64,000 nt of DNA from Vescimonas fastidiosa (lineage in GTDB: Bacteria > Bacillota > Clostridia > Oscillospirales > Oscillospiraceae), in the NCBI RefSeq assembly GCF_018326305.1, contig NZ_AP023416.1:682001-746000 (forward strand), given 5' to 3'. The translations under genes were made by a program, and so were the position numbers. This document shows, in pieces, positions 8,318-17,701 of this stretch. The notes under the pieces are model-generated. The model had not been told where the DNA came from. It did no database searches and saw only the letters and a list, made by a program, of their open reading frames with translations. The stretch's first letter is position 1, and the number at the start of each line of letters is the position of its first letter.

Positions 8318-8416
8318 GATTGTAGGGGGGTGTAGGGGCGGACGACTCTGCCCGAGCGGTGCGTTGGGGTATTGATCGTGCGTCCGGGCGGGGCAGAGCC
8401 CCGCCCGGACAGGCGG
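8318..8416. repeat. Short GTAGGGG palindromes
   Basis: Copies of the short palindromic repeat (GTAGGGGCGGACGACTCTGCCCG and a GGGCGGGGCAGAGCCCCGCCC stem) between the R1 element and the beta-helix gene. Confidence 0.75.
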
Positions 8417-8421
8417 ATGGA

Positions 8422-9075
8422 TTATTTCCGGGAGAGAACGGTGCCGTCGTTTTTGTGAATGCTGTTTTCGGCCAGCACGCCCCGGACGCAGGAGGTGGGA
8501 TAGATGATGCTGTGGCGGCCGATAACGGAACCGGGGTTCAGGACGCTGTTGCAGCCCACCTCCACAAAGTCGCCCAGCATGGCGCCCACCTTTTTGCGGC
8601 CGGTGTCTATGCGCTCATCGCCGCAGCGGACCACCACCGGCAGCTTGTCGCTCTTTACATTGGAGGTGATGGACCCGGCGCCCATGTGAGACTTATAGCC
8701 CAGGATGGAATCGCCTACATAGTTATAATGGGGGGTCTGTACACCGTCGAAGAGGATGACATTTTTCAGCTCCACGGAGTTGCCCACCACGCAGCCGGCC
8801 CCCACCAGGGCGCTGCCCCGGATGAAGGCACAGTGGCGCACCTCCGTCTCCGGGCCGATGATGCAGGGGCCGCCCAGGAAGGCGGTGGGGGCCACGGTGG
8901 CGGTTTTATGCACCCAGACCTGGGGGGAAACCTCGTCGTAGTCCTCCAGAGTGGGGCCCACGGAGAGGATGAAGTCCTTTATGCCCGCCAGGGCCTCCCA
9001 GGGGTAGGTGAATTGGGCGAGATAGTCCTTGGCGATGGTGTGATCCAGGTCGAACAGGTCTTTTATAGTCAGCAT
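8422..9075 (-). CDS. Left-handed beta-helix (hexapeptide-repeat) protein, GlmU C-domain-like
   Basis: A 217-residue protein dominated by imperfect hexapeptide repeats such as GGPCIIGPETEV and GAGCVVGNSVEL, which form the left-handed beta-helix of acyltransferases and of the GlmU C-terminal half. GSITSNVKSD resembles the acceptor region of GlmU. No N-terminal nucleotidyltransferase domain is present, so it is not a full GlmU; database names such as 'UDP-N-acetylglucosamine pyrophosphorylase' for such proteins overstate what is visible. It stands alone, reads toward the R1/M-box region, and has AAGGAG and a TATAAT upstream. An acyl- or sugar-nucleotide-related role is likely, substrate unknown. 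Confidence 0.75.
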   Translation of the reverse strand: MLTIKDLFDLDHTIAKDYLAQFTYPWEALAGIKDFILSVGPTLEDYDEVSPQVWVHKTATVAPTAFLGGPCIIGPETEVRHCAFIRGSALVGAGCVVGNSVELKNVILFDGVQTPHYNYVGDSILGYKSHMGAGSITSNVKSDKLPVVVRCGDERIDTGRKKVGAMLGDFVEVGCNSVLNPGSVIGRHSIIYPTSCVRGVLAENSIHKNDGTVLSRK

Positions 9076-9231
9076 GATGTTCTCCTTGTATTATTATAGT
9101 GTATGTTTGGATAAAACGGATTGCCGCGGGTGCGCTGCGCCCGCACAATGCCATGGGATTTTGCATGGTGCCATTGTAGCACCCCCGCCGGCTTTTGTAA
9201 ATATGTTCAAAAATTGTTTACAGGGTGGGCA

Positions 9232-9260
9232 TTTACATTTGAAATTTGATGCGTTACAAT
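9232..9260 (+). promoter_or_regulatory. Sigma-A-like promoter of htpG
   Basis: TTTACA at 9232-9237, 17-base spacer, TACAAT at 9255-9260. No CIRCE-type inverted repeat is visible, so HrcA control is not supported. The promoter position also argues that translation starts at 9324, not at earlier in-frame codons. Confidence 0.7.
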
Positions 9261-9323
9261 ATGGTCAATAATAGTCAAGTGAGATGCGTGGGCATCTCTT
9301 TTTACACGAAGGGAGCGTTTTTC

Positions 9324-11204
9324 ATGCGCAAAAAGCAATTCAAGGCCGAGTCCAAGCGGCTGCTGGACCTGATGGTGAACTCCATCTACACCCATAAGGA
9401 GATCTTCCTGCGGGAGATCATTTCCAACGCCTCGGACGCCATTGATAAGCTCTGCTATCTGTCCCTGACAGACGATAAGGTGGGGCTGAACCGGGGTGAC
9501 TTTGCCATTACCATTTCGGTGGACAAGGATGCCCGTACCCTCACCGTCAGCGACAACGGCATCGGCATGAGCGCGGACGAGCTGGAGAACAACCTGGGCG
9601 TCATCGCCTCCAGCGGCAGCTATAAGTTCCGCCGGGAGCAGAGCGAGGACGCGGATACCGACATCATCGGCCAGTTCGGCGTGGGCTTTTACTCGGCCTT
9701 CATGGTGGCCGACCACATCACCGTGGTGACGAAGAAATACGGCGAGACCCAGGCCTGGAAGTGGGAGTCCTCCGGCGCGGAGGGCTACACCGTTACCGAG
9801 GCGGAGCGGGACGCCGTAGGCACGGACATCATCATGCACATCAAAGAGGACGGCGAGGAGGCCGGGGAATTCAGCCGCTATTTGGAGGACTGGACCATTA
9901 AGAGCCTGGTGAAAAAATACTCCGACTACATCCGCTTCCCCATTAAAATGCTCCTGCCCCATTCGGTGAAAAAGCCCGACAGCCCCGACGATAAGCCTGA
10001 GTATGAGACGGTGTATGAGTGGGAGACCCTCAACAGCATGGTGCCCCTGTGGCAGCGGAAAAAGAGCGAGGTCACCAAGGAGGAGTACGACGAATTTTAC
10101 CAGCAGCGCTTCGGCGAGATGGCCCCGCCCCAGAGCGTTATCTCCGTGTCCGCCGAGGGCGCGGTGACCTACAAGGCCCTGCTGTTCCTCCCCTCTAAGG
10201 TGCCGAATCTGTACTACACCCAGGACTTTAAGCCGGGCCTGCAGCTCTACTCCGCGGGGGTCATGATCATGGACCACTGTCAGGAGCTGCTGCCGGAGTA
10301 TTTCAGCTTCGTCCGGGGCGTGGTAGACTCTCCGGACCTGAGCCTGAATATCTCCCGAGAGCTTTTGCAGCACGACAGACAGCTGAAGATCATCTCCTCC
10401 AACCTGGAAAAGAAGATCATTTCTGAGCTGAAGAAGATGCTCTCCGACGACCGGGCGGGCTACGAGAAGTTCTATGAGAACTTTGGCCGGGCCCTGAAGG
10501 TGGGCGTGCTGAACCAGTTCGGCGAAAAGCGGGAGAGCCTCCAGGAGCTGCTGCTGTTCTACTCCTCTACGGAGAAGAAGCTCGTAACCCTCCGGGAGTA
10601 TGCAGACCGTATGCCCGAGAGCCAGAAGTATATTTATTATGCCGCCGGGGACACCCTGGAGGCAATCGACAGCCTGCCCCAGACGGAGCTTTTGAAGGAG
10701 CGGGGCACGGAGATCCTCTACTGCACCGACCGGGCGGACGAGTTCCTGGCGGACAGCCTGCGCACCTACGACGGCAAGGAGTTCCGCTCCGCCGTGGACG
10801 GCGACCTGGGCCTGGAGGACGAGCCCAAGCCCCAGGAGAGCGAGAGCGACAAGGAGTGCCTGGCGTTCATCAAGGAGACCCTGGGGGACCGGGTGGACGA
10901 GGTGAAGGCATCGCAGAAGCTCAAGAGCCACCCGGTGTGCATGACCAGCGGCGACGGCCTGACCTTTGAAATGGAGAAGTATTTCCAGGCGGTGCAGCCG
11001 GAGCTGTCCATGAAGGCCAAGCGCATTTTGGAGGTGAATGTGGCCCACCCGGCCTTTCTGAAGCTGGAGAGCGTCCGGGCTACCGATCCGGAGCTTGCCA
11101 AGAAGTACGCGGAGGTGCTGTATAACCAGGCGCTGCTCATTGCGGGCCTGCCCCTGGCGGACCCGTCCGGGTATACAGACCTGGTATGCTCCCTGTGGAG
11201 CTGA
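9324..11204 (+). CDS. htpG: Chaperone HtpG (bacterial Hsp90)
   Basis: A 626-residue cytosolic ATP-dependent chaperone. The N-terminal GHKL ATPase shows ISNASDAIDKL, DNGIGMS and GQFGVGFYSAF; the middle domain carries the conserved catalytic-loop Arg in LNISRELLQHD; the C-terminal dimerisation domain closes the protein. Length is normal for the family. ATG 9324 is chosen because GAAGGGAG precedes it and the promoter at 9232-9260 excludes most of the upstream frame. It is monocistronic and followed by a duplicated terminator hairpin flanking the R2 element. Confidence 0.96.
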   Translation: MRKKQFKAESKRLLDLMVNSIYTHKEIFLREIISNASDAIDKLCYLSLTDDKVGLNRGDFAITISVDKDARTLTVSDNGIGMSADELENNLGVIASSGSYKFRREQSEDADTDIIGQFGVGFYSAFMVADHITVVTKKYGETQAWKWESSGAEGYTVTEAERDAVGTDIIMHIKEDGEEAGEFSRYLEDWTIKSLVKKYSDYIRFPIKMLLPHSVKKPDSPDDKPEYETVYEWETLNSMVPLWQRKKSEVTKEEYDEFYQQRFGEMAPPQSVISVSAEGAVTYKALLFLPSKVPNLYYTQDFKPGLQLYSAGVMIMDHCQELLPEYFSFVRGVVDSPDLSLNISRELLQHDRQLKIISSNLEKKIISELKKMLSDDRAGYEKFYENFGRALKVGVLNQFGEKRESLQELLLFYSSTEKKLVTLREYADRMPESQKYIYYAAGDTLEAIDSLPQTELLKERGTEILYCTDRADEFLADSLRTYDGKEFRSAVDGDLGLEDEPKPQESESDKECLAFIKETLGDRVDEVKASQKLKSHPVCMTSGDGLTFEMEKYFQAVQPELSMKAKRILEVNVAHPAFLKLESVRATDPELAKKYAEVLYNQALLIAGLPLADPSGYTDLVCSLWS

Positions 11205-11240
11205 GCGGGTCGGCGAAAAGATTTTTTCGGCACGCAGGCG

Positions 11241-11278
11241 TTTTAACACCCGGTGTCCCGAGGTCGCAGGACCTCGGG
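11241..11278 (+). repeat. Left copy of a 38-bp direct repeat containing a terminator hairpin
   Basis: Includes the stem CCCGAGGTC-GCAG-GACCTCGGG (11257-11278). The same 38 bp recurs at 11471-11508 with two differences, 230 bp downstream, bracketing element R2. Confidence 0.85.
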
Positions 11279-11286
11279 CCTGAGAC

Positions 11287-11474
11287 TGTCGAAAAACCCT
11301 CCGGGTTTTTCCGACAAAAGGCTTGCGGTCTGCTGCGCGCATAATTTGTCCGTCTGTGACGGACAAATTCCACACTGGCAGCCCGAGAGGTATTTTCTCT
11401 CACGCACATGTCGCGAGAGAAAATGATTTTATTTCTTTGCCGCCTGCGGGCGGCAAACTCTGCGAGGCTTTTTT
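11287..11474 (+). repeat. R-family structured element, copy R2 (full length)
   Basis: Same order of blocks as R1. Hairpin A is TGTCGAAAAACCC-TCC-GGGTTTTTCCGACA, hairpin B is AATTTGTCCGTC-TGT-GACGGACAAATT (12 bp perfect), hairpin C is TTTTCTCTC / GAGAGAAAA around the same ACATGT loop, hairpin D is GCCGCCTGCGGGCGGC. All three variable stems differ in sequence from R1 but pair perfectly or nearly so. Confidence 0.88.
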
Positions 11475-11515
11475 AACACACGGTGTCCCGAGGTCACAGG
11501 ACCTCGGGACTTTTT
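11471..11515 (+). terminator. Terminator; right copy of the 38-bp direct repeat
   Basis: Stem CCCGAGGTC-ACAG-GACCTCGGG at 11487-11508 followed by ACTTTTTCC. This copy has the T-run; the left copy at 11241-11278 does not. Confidence 0.8.
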
Positions 11516-11609
11516 CCGCATCGGGGGCTGCGGAGAGGCCTTTTGCCAATTTCACCGGAAACGGTCAAGAAATTTCAGTGAAATATACAAAAAAATCCGC
11601 CGATTGCTC

Positions 11610-11638
11610 TTGACGCATTTTCAAGGCTATGCTATAAT
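11610..11638 (+). promoter_or_regulatory. Promoter of the str ribosomal cluster
   Basis: TTGACG at 11610-11615, 17-base spacer, TATAAT at 11633-11638, about 60 bases before the GTG start of the L7Ae-like gene. Confidence 0.85.
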
Positions 11639-11697
11639 TCTAACTTGCGTGGGTAGCATCCTGCGGATTTTGTTATGCACAAACAGGAGGGACCTGC

Positions 11698-11946
11698 GTG
11701 GAGGAAGCACACAGCCCGGGGCGAAGGGTCACCGGCCTGCGCCAAACCCAGAAGGCCGTGCTGGCCGGTCGGGCGGAGCGTGTGTTTTTGGCCAAGGACG
11801 CCGATCCTGCGCGCACCGAGCCGATCCTGCAGCTATGCCGGCAGTCCGGCATTCCCGTGGATCGGGAGCTCACCATGGCCCGGCTGGGCCGCGCCTGCCG
11901 CATTGAGGTGGGCTGCGCCGCCGCGGCGGAATTAAAGAGTCCCTAA
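11698..11946 (+). CDS. Ribosomal protein L7Ae family (YbxF/RplGB-like)
   Basis: An 82-residue K-turn RNA-binding protein of the bacterial L7Ae family; in Bacillus the homologues bind K-turns but are not essential ribosome parts. The fold is recognised from KDADPART, the CRQSGIP strand-helix and the late LGRACRIEVGCAAAAEL block that corresponds to the RNA-contacting loop. The start is GTG at 11698 with AGGAGGG 8 bases ahead. It opens the str cluster as in many Firmicutes, where it lies between rpoC and rpsL; rpoC is not in front of it here. Confidence 0.85.
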   Translation: MEEAHSPGRRVTGLRQTQKAVLAGRAERVFLAKDADPARTEPILQLCRQSGIPVDRELTMARLGRACRIEVGCAAAAELKSP

Positions 11947-12038
11947 TGGGTTTCCGGTCGGAATAATTTTCCGTTATTCCGTGGAAAATAAAGGGAGCTA
12001 TGCTCCCAAACCTATTCTATAGAAAGGAGAAATATAGT

Positions 12039-12455
12039 ATGCCTACCTTTAATCAGCTGGTCAAGCAGGGCAGAAAGCAGACGACCTACAAGTCCAATTC
12101 TCCCGCTATGCAGAAGGGCCTGAACACTCTGAAGAACAAGGAAACCGATCTTTCCGCTCCTCAGAAGCGTGGCGTCTGCACCGCCGTGAGAACTGCTACC
12201 CCCAAGAAGCCTAACTCCGCTCTGCGGAAGATCGCCCGTGTGCGTCTGACCAACGGCTACGAGGTCACCGCTTACATTCCCGGCGTGGGTCACTCTCTGC
12301 AGGAGCACTCCGTGGTCATGATCCGCGGCGGCCGTGTAAAGGACCTGCCCGGCGTCCGTTACCACATCATCCGTGGTACGCTGGATACCCAGGGTGTCAA
12401 TGGCCGTATGCAGGCTCGCTCCAAGTACGGCGCCAAGCGTCCCAAGAGCAAGTAA
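12039..12455 (+). CDS. rpsL: 30S ribosomal protein S12
   Basis: A 138-residue decoding-centre protein, beginning [12 protein letters not shown] as usual. The streptomycin-relevant segment [11 protein letters not shown] and the later [11 protein letters not shown] are intact, with Lys at the two positions where resistance changes usually occur. GAAAGGAG precedes ATG 12039; an upstream in-frame ATG at 12000 would add residues not found in the family. It is followed by rpsG after 126 bases. Confidence 0.97.
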   Translation: MPTFNQLVKQGRKQTTYKSNSPAMQKGLNTLKNKETDLSAPQKRGVCTAVRTATPKKPNSALRKIARVRLTNGYEVTAYIPGVGHSLQEHSVVMIRGGRVKDLPGVRYHIIRGTLDTQGVNGRMQARSKYGAKRPKSK

Positions 12456-12581
12456 GCACATCTGAATTGAGCTTTGCCGAAAAGGTTTTTATATATGTAT
12501 TACCTCTTTGGCAGGCCGTACAGCGGTGAAAGCGCCGCTGAGTACCTATGAAATCATATTCTTATGAAGGAGGGAAGCAAA

Positions 12582-13052
12582 GTGCCCAGAAGAGGTAATG
12601 TTCCCAAGAGAGAAATTTTGCCCGATCCTATGTACGGCTCCGTGCTGGTGACCAAGCTTGTCAACAGCATCATGCTGGACGGTAAGAAGGGCGTGGCTCA
12701 GAAGGTCGTGTATGGTGCCTTTGACATCATCAAGGAAAAGACCGATAAGGAGCCCCTGGAAGTTTTCACCGAGGCTATGGAAAACATTATGCCCAGCCTC
12801 GAGGTTAAGGCCCGCCGTGTGGGCGGTGCCACCTATCAGGTCCCCATGGAGGTGCGTCCCGCCCGTCGTCAGACCCTGGGTCTGCGCTGGCTGACCGCAT
12901 ATTCCCGCGCCCGCAGCGAGCGCACCATGGCTGAGCGCCTGGCAGGCGAGATTATGGATGCTGCCAACAATACCGGCAGCGCAGTCAAGAAACGCGAAGA
13001 TACCCACAAGATGGCCGAATCCAACAAGGCATTCGCCCACTTCCGTTGGTAA
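12582..13052 (+). CDS. rpsG: 30S ribosomal protein S7
   Basis: A 156-residue head protein that nucleates 16S rRNA folding. The start is GTG at 12582 ([11 protein letters not shown]), preceded by AAGGAGGG; an in-frame ATG 18 bases earlier overlaps this ribosome site and would add six foreign residues. The RNA-binding signature [17 protein letters not shown] and the C-terminal helix are present. Length equals the family norm. fusA follows after 33 bases. Confidence 0.97.
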   Translation: MPRRGNVPKREILPDPMYGSVLVTKLVNSIMLDGKKGVAQKVVYGAFDIIKEKTDKEPLEVFTEAMENIMPSLEVKARRVGGATYQVPMEVRPARRQTLGLRWLTAYSRARSERTMAERLAGEIMDAANNTGSAVKKREDTHKMAESNKAFAHFRW

Positions 13053-13085
13053 TCGGAGCAGAATCGTTAGAAAAAGGAGAACGGT

Positions 13086-15191
13086 ATGCCGAGAAAGGTT
13101 ACACTGGACAATACAAGAAATATCGGCATCATGGCCCACATTGATGCAGGAAAGACCACCACTACTGAGCGTATCTTGTACTACACGGGCGTCAATTACA
13201 AAATTGGCGAGACCCATGAGGGTACGGCCACCATGGACTGGATGGAGCAGGAGCAGGAGCGTGGTATCACCATCACCTCCGCTGCAACCACCTGCTATTG
13301 GAAGGGCTCCAAGGATCAGTTCCCCCAGACCCGTATCAACATCATCGACACGCCGGGCCATGTGGACTTCACTGTGGAGGTGGAGCGTTCTCTGCGTGTG
13401 CTGGACGGCTCTGTTACGGTTATGTGCGCCAAGGGCGGCGTGGAGCCCCAGTCTGAGACCGTGTGGCGTCAGGCTGACCACTACCATGTGCCCCGGATGA
13501 TCTATGTGAACAAAATGGACATCACCGGCGCGGACTTCTACCATGTCCTGGACATGGTGCATGACCGTCTCAAGTGCAACGCCGTGCCCATTCAGCTTCC
13601 CATAGGGAAGGAGGATACCTTCAAGGGTATCATCGACCTGGTGGAAATGAATGCCGATATGTATTACGATCAGCTGGGCAAGGATATGCGCGTGGAGCCC
13701 ATCCCCGAGGACATGATGGATCTGGCCACCCAGTATCGGGAAAAGCTGCTGGATGCCGTGTCCATGTTCGATGATGAGATCATGGAGATGTATCTGGAGG
13801 GTCAGGAGATCCCCACGGATAAGATCCGCAAGGCCATCCGCCAGGCCACCGTGGCCGTGGAGATGGTGCCTGTGGTCTGCGGCTCTTCCTACCGCAATAA
13901 GGGCGTTCAGAAGCTGCTGGATGCCATTGTGGACTATATGCCCGCCCCCACCGATGTCCCTGCTATTAAGGGCACCAACCCCAAGACCGACGAGGAGGAG
14001 GACCGTCATCCCTCCGATGATGAACCCTTCTCCGCCCTGGCCTTTAAGATCATGACCGATCCCTATGTGGGCCGGCTCTGCTTCTTCCGTGTCTACTCCG
14101 GCACGCTGAACACCGGCTCCGCCGTGCTCAACGCCACCAAGGGTAAGCGCGAGCGTGTGGGCCGTCTGCTGCAGATGCACGCCAACCACCGTGAGGATCT
14201 GGAAACGGTCTATTCCGGCGACATCGCCGCCGTGGTAGGTCTGAAGAACACCACCACCGGCGATACCCTGTGCGATGAAAAGCACCCCATTATCCTGGAG
14301 TCTATGGAGTTCCCCGAGCCCGTGATCCGCGTGGCCATCGAGCCCAAGACCAAGGCCGGTCAGGAGAAGATGGGCATTGCCCTGGCAAAGCTTGCCGAGG
14401 AGGACCCCACCTTCCGCACCTACACCGACGAGGAAACGGGTCAGACCATCATCGCCGGCATGGGTGAGCTGCACCTGGAGATCATCGTGGACCGTCTGCT
14501 CCGTGAGTTCAAGGTGGAGGCCAATGTAGGCGCTCCCCAGGTGGCTTACAAGGAGACGGTGCGCAAGAAGGTCAACCACGAGACCAAGTACAAGCGTCAG
14601 AGCGGCGGCTCCGGCCAGTACGGTCATGTGAAGATCACCCTGGAGCCCAACGAGTCCGGCAAGGGCTACGAGTTTGTCAACGCCGTGGTAGGCGGCGCTA
14701 TTCCCAAGGAGTTTATCCCCGCTGTGGACGCCGGTATCCAGGGCGCCATGCAGGCCGGCGTGTTGGCCGGCTACCCCGTCGTGGATGTGAAGGTCACTCT
14801 GTACGATGGCTCCTATCACGAGGTGGACTCCTCCGAAATGGCCTTTAAGATCGCCGGTTCCATGGCGTTCAAGGAGGCTATGCGCGAGGCTGACCCCGTG
14901 CTGCTGGAGCCCATTATGAAGGTGTGCGTCATCGTACCCGACGAGTACATGGGCGATGTCATCGGCGATCTCAATGCCCGCCGCGGCCAGATCCAGGGCT
15001 ATGAGATGCGCTCCGGCGCCCAGCAGATCGACGCCTTCGTGCCCCTGTCCGAGATGTTCGGCTATGCCACCAACCTGCGCTCCCGCACCCAGGGCCGCGG
15101 TCAGTACACCATGGAGCCCAGCCACTATGTGGAGCTGCCCAAGAGCCTGCAGGAGAAGCTGGTGAGCAAGCACACCGGCAAAAGCGAATAA
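13086..15191 (+). CDS. fusA: Elongation factor G
   Basis: A 701-residue translocase GTPase. G1 is [13 protein letters not shown]2 [10 protein letters not shown]3 DTPGHVDF, and G4 NKMD; domains II-V follow, with the domain IV tip [11 protein letters not shown] and the C-terminal domain [20 protein letters not shown] precedes the ATG. The single fusA copy of the str operon is followed by tuf, which has its own promoter-like sequence in the 110-bp gap. No odd residues seen. Confidence 0.97.
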   Translation: MPRKVTLDNTRNIGIMAHIDAGKTTTTERILYYTGVNYKIGETHEGTATMDWMEQEQERGITITSAATTCYWKGSKDQFPQTRINIIDTPGHVDFTVEVERSLRVLDGSVTVMCAKGGVEPQSETVWRQADHYHVPRMIYVNKMDITGADFYHVLDMVHDRLKCNAVPIQLPIGKEDTFKGIIDLVEMNADMYYDQLGKDMRVEPIPEDMMDLATQYREKLLDAVSMFDDEIMEMYLEGQEIPTDKIRKAIRQATVAVEMVPVVCGSSYRNKGVQKLLDAIVDYMPAPTDVPAIKGTNPKTDEEEDRHPSDDEPFSALAFKIMTDPYVGRLCFFRVYSGTLNTGSAVLNATKGKRERVGRLLQMHANHREDLETVYSGDIAAVVGLKNTTTGDTLCDEKHPIILESMEFPEPVIRVAIEPKTKAGQEKMGIALAKLAEEDPTFRTYTDEETGQTIIAGMGELHLEIIVDRLLREFKVEANVGAPQVAYKETVRKKVNHETKYKRQSGGSGQYGHVKITLEPNESGKGYEFVNAVVGGAIPKEFIPAVDAGIQGAMQAGVLAGYPVVDVKVTLYDGSYHEVDSSEMAFKIAGSMAFKEAMREADPVLLEPIMKVCVIVPDEYMGDVIGDLNARRGQIQGYEMRSGAQQIDAFVPLSEMFGYATNLRSRTQGRGQYTMEPSHYVELPKSLQEKLVSKHTGKSE

Positions 15192-15205
15192 TTCTAATTA
15201 AGGAT

Positions 15206-15234
15206 TGCTTTTCTGCCGAAAATACTGTAAAATA
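15206..15234 (+). promoter_or_regulatory. Possible internal promoter for tuf
   Basis: TTGCTT at 15206-15211, 17-base spacer, TAAAAT at 15229-15234 in the fusA-tuf gap; this would allow extra EF-Tu synthesis. Confidence 0.55.
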
Positions 15235-15301
15235 GCAATGTTAGTGTCAGACATTGCAAAATAAAAATCAATACACAAATTGTTAAGGAGGATTTTTTCA
15301 A

Positions 15302-16504
15302 ATGGCTAAGCAGAAATTTGAGAGAACTAAGCCCCATGTTAACATCGGCACCATCGGTCACATCGACCACGGCAAGACCACTCTGACCGCTGCCATCACC
15401 AAGTACCTGGCTATGCAGGGCGGCGCTGAGTACACCGACTACTCTTCCATCGACAAGGCTCCCGAAGAGCGCGAGCGTGGTATCACCATCAACACCGCCC
15501 ATGTGGAGTATGAGACCGCTAAGCGTCACTATGCCCATGTGGACTGCCCGGGCCACGCCGACTATATCAAGAACATGATCACCGGTGCTGCTCAGATGGA
15601 CGGCGCTATCCTGGTCATCGCTGCCTCCGACGGCCCCATGGCTCAGACTCGTGAGCACCTGCTGCTGGCCCGTCAGGTGAACGTGCCCTCCGTGCTGGTG
15701 TTCCTGAACAAGTGCGATCAGGTTGACGACGAGGAGCTGCTGGAGCTGGTTGAGATGGAAGTTCGCGAGCTGCTGGACTTCTATGGCTTCCCCGGCGATG
15801 ACACCCCCATCATCCGCGGCAGCGCTCTGAACGCCCTGGTTTCCGAGTCCACCGATCCCAACGCTCCCGAGTATGCCTGCATCAAGGAGCTCATGGACGC
15901 TGTTGATACCTGGATCCCCACCCCCGACCGCAAGGAGGATATGCCCTTCCTGATGCCCGTGGAGGATGTGTTCACCATCTCCGGCCGCGGCACCGTGGCT
16001 ACCGGCCGTGTGGAGCGTGGCGTGCTGAAGCTGAACGAGAAGGTCGAGATCGTCGGCCTGCAGGACGAGAAGCGCGAGACCGTCGTTACCGGTATCGAGA
16101 TGTTCCACAAGCTGCTGGACTACGCTGAGGCCGGCGACAACATCGGCGCTCTGCTGCGTGGTGTTGCTAAGACCGAGATCGAGCGCGGCCAGGTTCTGTC
16201 CGCTCCCGGCTCCATTCATCCCCACACCAAGTTCACCGGCCAGGTCTATGTTCTGACCAAGGACGAGGGTGGCCGTCACACCCCCTTCTTCAATAACTAT
16301 CGTCCCCAGTTCTACTTCCGTACCACCGATGTTACCGGCGTCATCACCCTGCCCGAGGGCACCGAGATGTGCATGCCCGGCGACAATGTGGACATGAAGG
16401 TTGAGCTGATCACCCCCATCGCCATTGAGAACGGTCTGCGTTTCGCTATCCGTGAGGGTGGCCGTACCGTGGGTTCCGGCGTTGTTATCGACATCGAGGA
16501 GTAA
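15302..16504 (+). CDS. tuf: Elongation factor Tu
   Basis: A 400-residue GTPase delivering aminoacyl-tRNA. G1 is [10 protein letters not shown], switch [15 protein letters not shown]3 DCPGHADY, G4 NKCD, and G5 SAL; domains II and III are complete and end in [17 protein letters not shown] is placed 10 bases ahead of the ATG. Codon use is strongly biased (almost only CTG, GGC/GGT, ATC), as expected for the most abundant protein. The gene closes the str cluster and is followed directly by a terminator and then by element R3. Confidence 0.98.
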   Translation: MAKQKFERTKPHVNIGTIGHIDHGKTTLTAAITKYLAMQGGAEYTDYSSIDKAPEERERGITINTAHVEYETAKRHYAHVDCPGHADYIKNMITGAAQMDGAILVIAASDGPMAQTREHLLLARQVNVPSVLVFLNKCDQVDDEELLELVEMEVRELLDFYGFPGDDTPIIRGSALNALVSESTDPNAPEYACIKELMDAVDTWIPTPDRKEDMPFLMPVEDVFTISGRGTVATGRVERGVLKLNEKVEIVGLQDEKRETVVTGIEMFHKLLDYAEAGDNIGALLRGVAKTEIERGQVLSAPGSIHPHTKFTGQVYVLTKDEGGRHTPFFNNYRPQFYFRTTDVTGVITLPEGTEMCMPGDNVDMKVELITPIAIENGLRFAIREGGRTVGSGVVIDIEE

Positions 16505-16518
16505 TTTCCCCCAATTTC

Positions 16519-16550
16519 AAAAAGGCTGTCCTTCGGGACAGCCTTTTTTA
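16519..16550 (+). terminator. Terminator after tuf
   Basis: Stem AAAAAGGCTGTCC-TTCG-GGACAGCCTTTTTT. The following bases run straight into hairpin A of element R3. Confidence 0.93.
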
Positions 16551-16551
16551 A

Positions 16552-16736
16552 TTTAACGGAAAAATTGAAAATTTTTCCGTTAAGGGGCTTGCAGTCTGCT
16601 GCGCGCATAATTTTGGCGCAGGGCGCCAAAATTCCACACTGGCAGCCTGAGCGGTATTTTTCCCCACGCGCATGTCGCGGTGAAAAATGATCTCAATTTT
16701 TGCCGCCTGCGGGCGGCAAACTCTGCGAGGCTTTTT
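16552..16736 (+). repeat. R-family structured element, copy R3 (full length)
   Basis: Hairpin A is TTAACGGAAAAATT-GAA-AATTTTTCCGTTAA (14 bp perfect), hairpin B AATTTTGGCGC-AGG-GCGCCAAAATT, hairpin C as in R1, hairpin D GCCGCCTGCGGGCGGC, and end CTCTGCGAGGCTTTTT. It follows the tuf terminator within one or two bases. Confidence 0.88.
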
Positions 16737-16759
16737 GTGGGGGGGCGCCTCGCTTATTG

Positions 16760-16815
16760 TCGGTGTCATTGCGAAGCCAGTGCGCACACTGGCTGTGGCA
16801 ATCCGTAACCCTCGT
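16760..16815. repeat. TGTCATTGCGA-type dispersed repeat
   Basis: Reads TGTCATTGCGAAGCCAGTG-CGCA-CACTGGCTGTGGCAATCC (split here by its stem): a hairpin with variable stem, the same family as copies at 26683, 34276, 34633, 34853, 38005, 43843, 44263 and 61717. Confidence 0.8.
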
Positions 16816-16870
16816 CCTTAGCGCATAAATTCTGCTCCTCCGCGCAACCTAACCTCGGAGGCGATGATTT

Positions 16871-17089
16871 ATGAGCGAAAAACGCAAGCTGCCCCATGAT
16901 GCCACCCCGGATGTCCATGCCTTTCACGCACCCCCGGAGACTATCCGCGATATCATCAATGGCTGGGGCACCTACAATATCCAGGCCACTGCCGACACGG
17001 AAAACCTCTTTCCCCTCATCGGCCCGGGTCTGCCTGCCCAGTGGAAAAACCGCAAGCTCACCAAGGACGATTTGGAAAAAGATTCCTGA
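16871..17089 (+). CDS. Small hypothetical protein (72 aa)
   Basis: A soluble, unrecognised 72-residue protein with no signal peptide, membrane helix or cysteine. It contains the segments PETIRDIINGWGTYN and FPLIGPGLPAQWKN and ends in a charged KLTKDDLEKDS. A good GGAGG lies 10 bases before the ATG and a clear terminator follows 6 bases after the stop, so this is a genuine one-gene unit. GC content and codon use match the neighbours. I do not recognise the family. Confidence 0.7.
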   Translation: MSEKRKLPHDATPDVHAFHAPPETIRDIINGWGTYNIQATADTENLFPLIGPGLPAQWKNRKLTKDDLEKDS

Positions 17090-17094
17090 CGCTC

Positions 17095-17122
17095 GGGCCG
17101 CATCTTCGAGTGCGGCCCTTTT
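17095..17122 (+). terminator. Terminator after the 72-aa gene
   Basis: Stem GGGCCGCA-TCTTCGAG-TGCGGCCC followed by TTTT. Confidence 0.85.
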
Positions 17123-17247
17123 GCACTTCGGCCCGCCTGTATGGGCCTTCGGAGGGCTTGCCAAGGGGGAAAATATGTGCTATAAATAAGGGCATAAGAA
17201 TACGCCGCAGCGGCTTTGCCGCGCATAAAAACAGGAGGAACCCGACT

Positions 17248-17625
17248 ATGAAGAAGATCATCGACACCCCCAACGCTCCCGCGGCCATTGGCCCCTACGC
17301 CCAGGCTGTGGACGGCGGCAGCGTACTTATTACCTCCGGCCAGCTGGGCCTGGACCCCACCACCGGTGAGCTGGCCCAGGGCATCGAGGCCCAGACCCGC
17401 TGTGCCCTGGAGAATGTGAAGGCAATTCTGGCCCAGGCCGGACTGACCATGGACAGCGTCATCAAGACCACTGTGTTTTTGCAGCACATGAGCGACTTTG
17501 CCGCCATGAACGCCGTCTACGCCGAGTTTTTCACCCAGGGCAGTTACCCCGCCCGTTCCGCCGTGGAGGTGGGCGCTCTGCCCAAGGGCGGCCTGGTGGA
17601 GATCGAGTGCATCTGCGTTAAGTGA
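17248..17625 (+). CDS. ridA: RidA family enamine/imine deaminase
   Basis: A 125-residue YjgF/YER057c/UK114 protein that hydrolyses reactive 2-aminoacrylate and related imines in the cytosol, working as a trimer. Family landmarks are IGPYAQAV near the N-terminus, TSGQLGLDPTTGEL, NVKAILAQAG, and the active-site arginine in YPARSAVEV, ending with VEIECIC. ATG 17248 follows CAGGAGGAA; the open frame extends further upstream but through terminator sequence. Monocistronic, with its own terminator. Confidence 0.93.
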   Translation: MKKIIDTPNAPAAIGPYAQAVDGGSVLITSGQLGLDPTTGELAQGIEAQTRCALENVKAILAQAGLTMDSVIKTTVFLQHMSDFAAMNAVYAEFFTQGSYPARSAVEVGALPKGGLVEIECICVK

Positions 17626-17635
17626 TGAAAAAGGA

Positions 17636-17671
17636 AAACGGAGGGAGCCCTGCAGCCCCCTCCGTTTTTTA
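17636..17671 (+). terminator. Terminator after ridA
   Basis: Stem ACGGAGGG / CCCTCCGT around AGCCCTGCAGCC, then TTTTTTAT. Confidence 0.88.
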
Positions 17672-17701
17672 TAAATAAATATGGGGGAGAGGGAGGATAA
17701 C

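Noticed and set aside
9261..9323. CIRCE operator at htpG
   Set aside because: No TTAGCACTC-type inverted repeat could be found.
9207..11375. 722-codon open frame antisense to htpG
   Set aside because: Composition (His, Gly, Leu runs) is that of a shadow; the plus strand encodes a complete Hsp90.
12546..15173. 875-codon open frame antisense to rpsG and fusA
   Set aside because: Shadow frame caused by GC-rich third positions; no ribosome site, low-complexity His/Gly/Leu composition, and the plus strand holds unmistakable S7 and EF-G.
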